DNA of 5,022 bases from the NCBI GenBank assembly GCA_007135635.1, contig SLIO01000208.1, forward strand, positions 1-5,022. The letters run 5' to 3'. Position numbers and translations under genes: made by a program. This DNA is from Methylomicrobium sp. Lineage in GTDB: Bacteria; Pseudomonadota; Gammaproteobacteria; Methylococcales; Methylomonadaceae. Below, in pieces: positions 1-5,022 of this stretch; the first letter of the stretch is position 1, and every line of letters starts with the position of its first letter. The notes beneath the pieces were generated by a model. The model was not told the DNA's origin. It saw only the letters and a list, made by a program, of their open reading frames with translations, and made no database searches.

Positions 1-2960
1 CCCTGTCGCAAGGTTGGCGACTCGATGCATTGCCCGGCGTCGAGCTCGGGCGCGTTAGCCTGGATGGCTCAAACCAATTGATCACACGCGCGCCAGATGG
101 GCAAAGCCGAGGCGTCGAGATCAGAAAGGGCGGCATTCGGCTGGATGCCGATAGCCGTATTAATGGAACACCCGGAACGTTGAGCGCGGTCGGATGGGCG
201 CAATCCTTTCATCAAGTTCGCGCCGAATTAAATCTGCCGCCAGGCTGGCGCTTGATTGCCGCCGGCGGTGTCGATAATGTGCCGGATTCGTGGCTGTCGC
301 GTTGGACTTTGCTCGATTTGTTTTTAGTGCTGATCGCAGCACTCGCGGCGCTGCGGCTATGGGATGTTTATAGAGGCGCGTTAACTTTACTGACCTTGGT
401 ATTGATCTGGCATGAACCGGGTGCGCCGCAATGGGTGTGGCTCAATATACTGGCGGCGGCGGCTTTATTGAAAGTATTGCCGGAAGGCCGGTTTCGTAGC
501 GTGGCCGGTGCTTACCGCAATGTTTCTTTGGCTGTATTGGTGCTGATTGCGATACCGTTTATGGTCGATCAAGTGCGCATCGGTCTATATCCGCAATTGG
601 AAAAACCGTGGCAGACGATTCAAAGCTTACATTACGAGCGTCCCGATGCCGGCGCGACGCCTGAAATGGCCGATGAATTGATGATGATGGAAGCGCCGTC
701 CCTGGATGCGGTGCGCAAAAAGGCGCGAAGCGCCGCCGGCATCGCCGCGCAAGCCGTGCCTTCGGCCGCACCGCAAAAGCGGCTTTCCGAACGCACCGAT
801 CCGAATGCAAAAATCCAAACCGGCCCCGGTTTGCCGCAATGGCAATGGCATAAAATCAATTTGAGCTGGAACGGCACCGTGGGCCCCGAACAACAGATTC
901 GTTTGTGGTTTTTGTCACCGGCCGTCACGATGTTTTTGAATTTCCTCAGAGTTGCTTTGATTGCGCTATTGGCTTTGGCGATGCTTAATCGCATGCCTGC
1001 AAGGTTCAAATTGCATCGTTCGGTAGCAGGACTGTTGTTTTTTATCGCATTGCCGATGCTGACGATTCCTACCGAACCGGCATATGCGGCGTTTCCCGAT
1101 CCGGCGCTGCTCGAAGAATTGCAAAACCGGCTCCGGCAATCGCCGGATTGCGTGCCGGACTGCGCCGGCATATCGCTGATGAGGCTCGCGATTTCCGACA
1201 AGGAACTGGCGATCGACCTGGAAATCCATGCGCGGAATAAAGTCGCTGTGCCGTTACCTGGATATTACGAGCAATGGTATCCGAACACGGTCAGCATAGA
1301 CGGCGAACCGGCAAAAGCGTTGTATAGCCTTAATAACGGCTTATGGCTTGCACTGGACGCCGGCTTGCATCGGGTTGTGATGAAAGGCGCGGCGCCGACA
1401 CTCGCAAAATTTACCGTGCCGTTACCATTGAAACCGAAGCGCGCCGAATTGGCGGTCAGCGATTGGCAGGTTTTCGGCGTTCATGAAAACGGTCTGACCG
1501 ACGATCAACTTCAGTTTTCCCGAATAGCACAAACCGAAGCAGTAACGGAAAAAGCCGCATTCGATCCGGGCATCTTGCCGTCGTTCGTTAGAATTGAACG
1601 GACTTTACAATTAGGCTTGGATTGGCGCGTCGAGACCCGCGTCGTCAGAGTCTCGCCATCCGGTTCTTCAATCGTCTTGGCCGTACCGCTGCTTGACGGG
1701 GAATCGGTGATTACCGGCGGCGTACGTGTCGAAAAGGGCAAGGCTTTGGTCAATATGACCACTACGCAAAGCGTCATGCACTGGGAATCGGTGCTGAAAA
1801 AAACGGAACACATTGAATTGAGTGCCGAACAAACCGACCAATGGATCGAAGTCTGGCGCGCCGATGTGAGTCCGGTTTGGCATATCGAAACGGCAGGCAT
1901 CGCAATGATGCATCAAGATAAACGCGGTTATTGGCTGCCCGAATGGCGGCCTTGGCCCGGTGAGCAGGTCGTGTTGACGGTAAGCCGACCCGAACCTGCA
2001 CCAGGCCAAACACTGACAATTGAGAGCAGCCGCTTGAATTTGACTCCGGGAAGCCGCGGCCGCAATGCGCAATTGGAGCTTGCTGTGGATAGCTCGCTCG
2101 CCGTGCAACATACGATTCAACTCCCCGAACAGGCCGTATTGGAGGCGGTCACGATCAACGGCCAATCCCGCCCGATCCGGCAAAAAGACCGTGAAGTGGT
2201 GTTGCCGATCGATCCGGGCAAACAGCAAGTCGTCTTGAACTGGCAGGAGTCGGTACCGATGTCGAGCCTGCTAGAGTCGTCCCGAGTCGACTTGGCCTTG
2301 CCGAGCGTCAACAGCAACATACACGTCACGTTGGGCGAGGATCGCTGGGTACTGATGACGATGGGGCCGCGTTTCGGACCGGCGGTGTTAATCTGGGGCG
2401 TGCTGGTGGTGATCGTGATCGTCTCGTTCGGCCTGGGTAAAGTTACATTGACGCCACTGAAAACCCGGCACTGGCTGTTGCTGTTGATCGGCTTGAGTCA
2501 AATACCGGTGTTGTCGGCACTGATCGTTGTGCTCTGGCTGGTCGCATTGGGGCTTCGCAAAGAACGACCGGCGCAATCGACCAAGACCTTCAATGCCGCG
2601 CAAGTCGGTCTCGGGCTTTTGACGTTACTATCGTTGATGTTGTTATTCTGGGCCGTCGAACAGGGACTCCTGGGCACGCCGGACATGCAGATTACCGGTA
2701 ACCAATCGAGCGCCTACCGTCTGAATTGGTACCAGGACAGAAGCGCCGAGTTACTGCCGACCGCAACCGTCGTATCGGTTCCGCTGATGGTCTACCGCCT
2801 GCTGATGCTGGCCTGGTCGCTCTGGCTTGCAGTTGCATTATTAAACTGGCTGAAATGGGGTTGGACTTGTTTCTCGTCGAACGGGCTATGGAAAAGGGAT
2901 ATCGTCAAGCTGGAATCGCCGTTGGATTTAGGGCATCGGGAGGAGAATAGTAAATTGTGA
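1..2960 (+). CDS. Large polytopic membrane protein of unknown function, 5'-truncated by the window edge
   Basis: The frame is open to the left edge (first full codon at nt 3), so the true start lies outside; the TTG at nt 30 is only an internal codon. About 985 residues are visible. A beta-rich N-terminal part with a PPGWRL...GVDNVPDSW stretch (nt 237-290) leads into hydrophobic helices at about nt 306-362, 375-410, 432-479 and 519-572. An Ala-rich polar linker follows (nt 690-790), then a WQWHKINLSW segment, helices at nt 918-989 and 1020-1073, and a signal-like AYAA at nt 1080-1091. A soluble region of about 430 residues follows, probably periplasmic, beginning with a CVPDC cysteine pair (codons at nt 1149 and 1161) and rich in beta strands. 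The C-terminal part has further helices at about nt 2376-2441, 2466-2555, 2598-2669 and 2763-2861. I recall similar unannotated proteins in other proteobacteria but cannot name a family or function; no catalytic motif is evident. The last six codons lie in a heptamer repeat. Confidence is high that it is a gene and low for any role. Confidence 0.9.
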   Translation, partial: LSQGWRLDALPGVELGRVSLDGSNQLITRAPDGQSRGVEIRKGGIRLDADSRINGTPGTLSAVGWAQSFHQVRAELNLPPGWRLIAAGGVDNVPDSWLSRWTLLDLFLVLIAALAALRLWDVYRGALTLLTLVLIWHEPGAPQWVWLNILAAAALLKVLPEGRFRSVAGAYRNVSLAVLVLIAIPFMVDQVRIGLYPQLEKPWQTIQSLHYERPDAGATPEMADELMMMEAPSLDAVRKKARSAAGIAAQAVPSAAPQKRLSERTDPNAKIQTGPGLPQWQWHKINLSWNGTVGPEQQIRLWFLSPAVTMFLNFLRVALIALLALAMLNRMPARFKLHRSVAGLLFFIALPMLTIPTEPAYAAFPDPALLEELQNRLRQSPDCVPDCAGISLMRLAISDKELAIDLEIHARNKVAVPLPGYYEQWYPNTVSIDGEPAKALYSLNNGLWLALDAGLHRVVMKGAAPTLAKFTVPLPLKPKRAELAVSDWQVFGVHENGLTDDQLQFSRIAQTEAVTEKAAFDPGILPSFVRIERTLQLGLDWRVETRVVRVSPSGSSIVLAVPLLDGESVITGGVRVEKGKALVNMTTTQSVMHWESVLKKTEHIELSAEQTDQWIEVWRADVSPVWHIETAGIAMMHQDKRGYWLPEWRPWPGEQVVLTVSRPEPAPGQTLTIESSRLNLTPGSRGRNAQLELAVDSSLAVQHTIQLPEQAVLEAVTINGQSRPIRQKDREVVLPIDPGKQQVVLNWQESVPMSSLLESSRVDLALPSVNSNIHVTLGEDRWVLMTMGPRFGPAVLIWGVLVVIVIVSFGLGKVTLTPLKTRHWLLLLIGLSQIPVLSALIVVLWLVALGLRKERPAQSTKTFNAAQVGLGLLTLLSLMLLFWAVEQGLLGTPDMQITGNQSSAYRLNWYQDRSAELLPTATVVSVPLMVYRLLMLAWSLWLAVALLNWLKWGWTCFSSNGLWKRDIVKLESPLDLGHREENSKL

Positions 2961-3005
2961 GTAGTGAGCAGGAAGTAGTGAATAGTAAATGGTGAATCGT
3001 GAATG
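2943..3005. repeat. Degenerate tandem heptamer array, consensus GTGAATA, nine units
   Basis: Split into sevens from nt 2943, the sequence reads GAGAATA, GTAAATT, GTGAGTA, GTGAGCA, GGAAGTA, GTGAATA, GTAAATG, GTGAATC, GTGAATG, nine imperfect copies without a break. The period is exact while the units vary. The first 18 bases are coding: they supply the last codons and the TGA stop (nt 2958-2960) of the large membrane-protein gene. Short heptamer arrays of this kind are known from other bacterial genomes, notably cyanobacteria, usually between genes. Their function is not established. Confidence 0.8.
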
Positions 3006-3035
3006 GAGTCCTTTGTGGGAGCGCCCCCCAGATCG

Positions 3036-3061
3036 TCCCTCACCTAACGCTAGGTGAGGGA
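3036..3061. repeat. Perfect inverted repeat (11-bp stem, 4-nt loop)
   Basis: The arm TCCCTCACCTA (nt 3036-3046) is the exact reverse complement of TAGGTGAGGGA (nt 3051-3061), around the loop ACGC. No T-run follows on either strand, so a rho-independent terminator is unlikely. It may protect the 3' end of the membrane-protein transcript or be a dispersed palindromic element. The preceding GTGGGAGCGCC (nt 3015-3025) resembles the GTGGGAGCG start of some gammaproteobacterial REP-type repeats, a resemblance only. Confidence 0.7.
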
Positions 3062-3123
3062 AAGCCGGTAAGCTTGGGTGACAATAAATGCTATCGAAGT
3101 CACATGGGGCAAGATTCTTCTAC

Positions 3124-3161
3124 TGCGGGACGGGTTATAAAACCCGTCCCGCACGTTTAGC
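3124..3161 (+). repeat. GC-rich perfect hairpin, possible terminator of the upstream gene, related to the hairpin at 3736-3773
   Basis: The arm at nt 3124-3136 pairs perfectly over 13 bp with nt 3141-3153, around the loop ATAA. The tail ACGTTTAGC is only weakly T-rich. The stem shares the 9-mer GCGGGACGG (nt 3125-3133) and CCGTCCC (nt 3144-3150) with the hairpin after the deaminase gene, and the similarity continues into the tail. By analogy it may end transcripts of the membrane-protein gene. It lies 85 nt before the deaminase start, so an effect on that gene's leader is also possible. Confidence 0.6.
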
Positions 3162-3226
3162 TTAAGTTGAAATCTGGTCGAAACGTTCCATTGATGCGTT
3201 GCTTAGCGCCACGAATATCAAGCATA

Positions 3227-3233
3227 AAAGGTG
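3227..3233 (+). promoter_or_regulatory. Ribosome binding site of the deaminase gene
   Basis: AAAGGTG lies five bases before the ATG at nt 3239. It decides the start: the upstream in-frame TTG at nt 3167 has no such site and would add 24 residues unlike the family's N-terminus. Confidence 0.65.
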
Positions 3234-3238
3234 TGAAA

Positions 3239-3706
3239 ATGACTCATGAAGATTACATGCGCCGAGCGATCCTGCTGGCTTTGCGGGTTCCCGAGTTTCC
3301 TTTCGGGGCGGTGATCGTGCGGAGAGAGACAGGCGAGATTGTCGCCGAAGGCTATAATCGGTCGACGCTGAATCCGACTTGGCACGGCGAAATCGACGCG
3401 ATCAACCGCTGCGCCGAGAAGCATCCTTCGGCGGATTGGAGCGAATTCGATCTTTACACGACGGCGGAGCCGTGCCCGATGTGCCAAGGCGCGATCGAAT
3501 GGGCGGGGATCGGTACCGTTTATTACGGCACGTCGATTCCGTATCTGCAAAGCCGAGGGTGGTGGCAAATCGATATCCGCGCCGAGGAAGTCGTTGCGAA
3601 AACACCGTTTCGAAACAGCCGCATCGTTGGCGGGCTGTTGGAAGCCGAATGCAATGCGCTGTTCGACAACGCGCCGCGCGGCATGTTTCACCAGGCAAAA
3701 TATTGA
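3239..3706 (+). CDS. Zinc-dependent nucleoside/nucleobase deaminase (cytidine deaminase superfamily, COG0590-like)
   Basis: Predicted cytoplasmic enzyme of 155 residues that hydrolytically deaminates a base or nucleoside. The family signature is complete: PFGAVIV at residues 21-27, the WHGE motif with His49 as zinc ligand and Glu51 as proton shuttle, and EPCPMC with Cys79 and Cys82 as the other zinc ligands. The family consists of proteins of roughly 150-160 residues, including TadA (tRNA adenosine deaminase) and bacterial guanine deaminase (GuaD). Features seen here are HGE in place of the common HAE, a shortened loop before PFGAV, a GWW motif (107-109), an R-I-V-G-G-L-L-E-A-E-C segment (128-138), and a C-terminal Tyr, as in GuaD. 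The substrate cannot be told from sequence; guanine, cytosine-type bases or an unusual purine are all possible, and a tRNA-editing role is less likely. The start is set by the ribosome binding site at nt 3227-3233. Hairpins lie on both sides of the gene, suggesting a separate transcription unit, although I found no convincing promoter. Confidence 0.92.
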   Translation: MTHEDYMRRAILLALRVPEFPFGAVIVRRETGEIVAEGYNRSTLNPTWHGEIDAINRCAEKHPSADWSEFDLYTTAEPCPMCQGAIEWAGIGTVYYGTSIPYLQSRGWWQIDIRAEEVVAKTPFRNSRIVGGLLEAECNALFDNAPRGMFHQAKY

Positions 3707-3735
3707 ACAGGGTGGGCGGAAAACTCATTAAATGA

Positions 3736-3773
3736 GCGGGACGGCGCTTTTTACACCGTCCCTAATGTTTTGC
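3736..3773 (+). terminator. Probable intrinsic terminator after the deaminase gene
   Basis: GGGACGG (nt 3738-3744) pairs with CCGTCCC (nt 3756-3762) across an 11-nt loop that contains TTTTT. The stem is followed by TAATGTTTT, a short T-rich tail on the plus strand. It begins 31 bases after the deaminase stop codon and lies between convergent genes. On the minus strand the tail is poor, so it probably works mainly for the deaminase. Stem and tail resemble the hairpin at nt 3124-3161. A short CTCAT/ATGAG palindrome sits immediately before it (nt 3724-3736). Confidence 0.65.
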
Positions 3774-3817
3774 CGGGATATTAAATTTGAGTCACGCCGG
3801 CTCATCGAGGCTCAAGA

Positions 3818-4231
3818 TCATTCGATGAAATCGTAGGCCTTGTATTTATCGACCAAGGGCTTCAGGACTTCTTGAATGATTTGGTCATGGATCGGGTGAT
3901 TCAAATAATTTTCGAGCGCCTCGACATTTTCGAACGTGCTCGATATAGCGATGTCGTAGGAATCATCGAGTGAATGGCTGGTGTGTTTGCGTTTGACGGC
4001 GGTTGGCGTGCCGATGTTGTAGGCGAGCACTCCGGGCAGCTTGGACAGGCGTTTGGTGCCTTCGATGTATTGACGGCGCGCGTTTTCGTCGCCGTGTTGT
4101 TTCAGCCAGATGATTACGACATGATGCGCCTTACGCTGTTCACTGGGATCGGTTGCTTGTTCCTTTGCGCCTGCGGCCGAATTCAATGCGGCCAATATCA
4201 TTAAGAGTGATAGTGATTTCGCTAATTTCAT
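3818..4231 (-). CDS. Exported stress-responsive alpha/beta-barrel (Dabb) domain protein
   Basis: This is a 137-residue protein. Residues 1-22 form a signal peptide: Lys at positions 2 and 5, a hydrophobic core (LSLLMILAALNSAA), and a likely cleavage site after Ala22 (AGA|KEQ). No lipobox cysteine is seen, so it is probably soluble in the periplasm. Residues 35-137 match the Dabb fold, a dimeric ferredoxin-like barrel: HHVVIIWLK at 36-44, a PGVLAYNIG strand at 66-74, the SYDIAISSTFEN strand at 91-102, and the HPIHDQ helix region at 112-117 followed by a KPLVDKYKAYDF ending. Most of the family is of unknown function; some plant members are salt-stress proteins and one is olivetolic acid cyclase. 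No ligand can be assigned. The frame stays open upstream to nt 4444, overlapping trkA, but the start at nt 4231 has a good ribosome binding site and begins the signal peptide. TrkA lies 169 bp upstream in the same direction. Confidence 0.85.
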   Translation of the reverse strand: MKLAKSLSLLMILAALNSAAGAKEQATDPSEQRKAHHVVIIWLKQHGDENARRQYIEGTKRLSKLPGVLAYNIGTPTAVKRKHTSHSLDDSYDIAISSTFENVEALENYLNHPIHDQIIQEVLKPLVDKYKAYDFIE

Positions 4232-4239
4232 TTTTGTTT

Positions 4240-4244
4240 TCCTC
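4240..4244 (-). promoter_or_regulatory. Ribosome binding site of the Dabb gene
   Basis: On the minus strand GAGGA lies eight bases before the ATG at nt 4231. It supports this start over the in-frame upstream ATGs at nt 4300, 4432 and 4444, which would place up to 71 residues ahead of the signal peptide. Confidence 0.65.
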
Positions 4245-4400
4245 GGAAATAAGGCGATGGTTGATCGAAGAATGGTAAAGCCGGTTACTTTATTTCTCAT
4301 GAAGAGCGGGAACCGGCAGGGCTGAATCGCGGCGGTTGTTTTTCGTTGCCGTTTCAAACCCGACAAGACACTATAACCGAAAAGCGAATCGGCACCCAGC

Positions 4401-5022
4401 CTACCTCGCCTTGCCGTTGGACCATTTATCATGCAATTGTTCATATTCGCCGGACGTCGTTACCAGCACGATTTCATCGCCTTTTTTGAGTTCGGTATCG
4501 CGGTCGGCGGTATGGTATCTATTATCTCGGTAAAAGAAGATCGCTCTTGTGTGCTTCGGTAAGTCGAGGTCTTCGACAGGGCCTTCCTCGGCTTCGTCGG
4601 CAATGAAACTGAACAGTCTGACATTGCCGCGGATCACTGCGGATAGCTCCAGAATATTCCTGCCCGCGGCGATGTTTGCCAAATAGCGGGCATTGGTCAG
4701 CGTCGGTACGATCGTGTCGTTCAGACCCAACTCGACGCAGATATGTTCGAACTCGGGATCTTCGACACGGGTAATGACGCGTTTGACGCCGAGCGAACGC
4801 GCCACCAGACTTGCTATGATGTTGGCTTCGTCGCTCTTGGTCAAGCAAAACAGTACATCGATCGATGCCGGATCGGTTTCCTTCAGAATCGCCGGTTTGC
4901 TGCCGTTACCGTGTATGAAAACGCAATCGAGGCGTTCCATCAATTCATCGATCACGGTCTTGTCATTATCGATGATGATGACTTCGTGACCTTCCTTCAG
5001 CAAACGTTCGGCCGTTGCGATC
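4401..5022 (-). CDS. trkA: TrkA-family potassium uptake regulatory protein (RCK domains), 5'-truncated by the window edge
   Basis: Cytoplasmic NAD(H)-binding regulator that normally forms rings beneath a Trk/Ktr-type potassium transporter and gates it. The visible 206 residues start inside the first Rossmann helix (IATAERLLKEGHEV), so the glycine-rich GxGxxG loop lies beyond the right edge. Seen here are the second beta strand ending in acidic residues (VIIIDND, visible residues 14-20; Asp18 is the expected ribose-binding position), the HGNGS motif at 37-41, LTKSDEAN at 60-67, and the TRVEDPEF strand at 84-91. From about residue 125 there is a C-terminal RCK_C domain (ELSAVIRGNVRLFSF to the LKKGDEIVLVTT strand). 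If it is a single-unit protein, only about 15 residues are missing, giving roughly 220. It could instead be the C-terminal half of a two-unit TrkA of about 450. The transporter gene (trkH/ktrB) is not in view and may lie upstream, beyond the edge. The frame is open at nt 5022; the TTG at nt 5003 is an internal Leu codon. Confidence 0.88.
   Translation of the reverse strand, partial: IATAERLLKEGHEVIIIDNDKTVIDELMERLDCVFIHGNGSKPAILKETDPASIDVLFCLTKSDEANIIASLVARSLGVKRVITRVEDPEFEHICVELGLNDTIVPTLTNARYLANIAAGRNILELSAVIRGNVRLFSFIADEAEEGPVEDLDLPKHTRAIFFYRDNRYHTADRDTELKKGDEIVLVTTSGEYEQLHDKWSNGKAR

Noticed and set aside
632..1201. Long minus-strand open frame opposite the membrane-protein gene (189 residues)
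   Set aside because: It lies wholly antisense to a well-supported coding frame, its product has no recognisable domain or motif, and several other minus-strand frames in the same gene are equally open.
2726..2950. Plus-strand 74-residue open frame near the 3' end of the membrane-protein gene
   Set aside because: It overlaps, out of frame, a segment encoding clear membrane helices, and its product shows no family features.
2943..3005. CRISPR-like array
   Set aside because: The units are 7 bases long and contiguous, with no spacers, so this is a simple short tandem repeat.
2792..3043. Minus-strand open frame across the heptamer array with a repetitive SPFTIHYFLLTTHNLLFS-like product
   Set aside because: The repetitive peptide is simply the translation of the seven-base repeat and is not evidence of a gene.
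3167..3196. TTGAAA at nt 3167-3172 as a -35 box for the deaminase
   Set aside because: The hexamers 16-18 bases downstream (for example ATTGAT) match the -10 consensus poorly.
3218..3728. Open frames on both strands overlapping the deaminase
   Set aside because: The deaminase frame holds all zinc-ligand and catalytic motifs; the others are low-information, Arg-rich shadows of it.
4370..4375. TATAGT on the minus strand as a -10 box for the Dabb gene
   Set aside because: No acceptable -35 box lies 16-18 bases upstream (best match about 2 of 6), so a promoter cannot be supported.
4693..4989. Plus-strand 98-residue open frame opposite trkA
   Set aside because: It is antisense to a frame with clear RCK-domain motifs, and its Ser-rich product has no recognisable features.

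Overview
The window looks like an ordinary chromosomal stretch of a gammaproteobacterium. Moderate GC content, the coding style and the gene types would fit a methanotroph-like lineage (Methylomonas/Methylobacter/Methylotuvimicrobium type), but this is an inference from general resemblance: no methane-oxidation marker or rRNA gene is present. I found no tRNA, rRNA, CRISPR array, transposase or phage gene.

Layout. (1) Nt 1-2960, plus strand: the 3' part of a very large polytopic membrane protein of unknown function, open at the left edge. Its visible part alternates groups of membrane helices with two long, apparently extracytoplasmic, beta-rich regions. (2) Nt 2961-3238: a 278-bp gap rich in small repeats. 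It holds a degenerate GTGAATA-type heptamer array that begins inside the 3' end of the membrane-protein gene, a perfect 11-bp hairpin, and a perfect 13-bp GC-rich hairpin. (3) Nt 3239-3706, plus strand: a complete 155-residue zinc-dependent nucleoside/nucleobase deaminase with its own ribosome binding site. It is followed by a terminator-like hairpin that shares stem and tail sequence with the 13-bp hairpin upstream of the gene. (4) Nt 3818-4231, minus strand: a small exported protein with a stress-responsive alpha/beta-barrel (Dabb) domain. (5) Nt 4401-5022, minus strand: a TrkA-type potassium-uptake regulatory (RCK) protein, open at the right edge.

The two plus-strand genes and the two minus-strand genes converge at the terminator region near nt 3740-3770. 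TrkA and Dabb lie in the same direction with a 169-bp gap, so co-transcription is possible but not shown. I see no evidence that the four genes form one system. The deaminase, framed by two related hairpins, looks like an independent unit. The points most worth a second look are the unknown membrane-protein family, the heptamer array that supplies its last residues and stop codon, and the matching hairpins around the deaminase.
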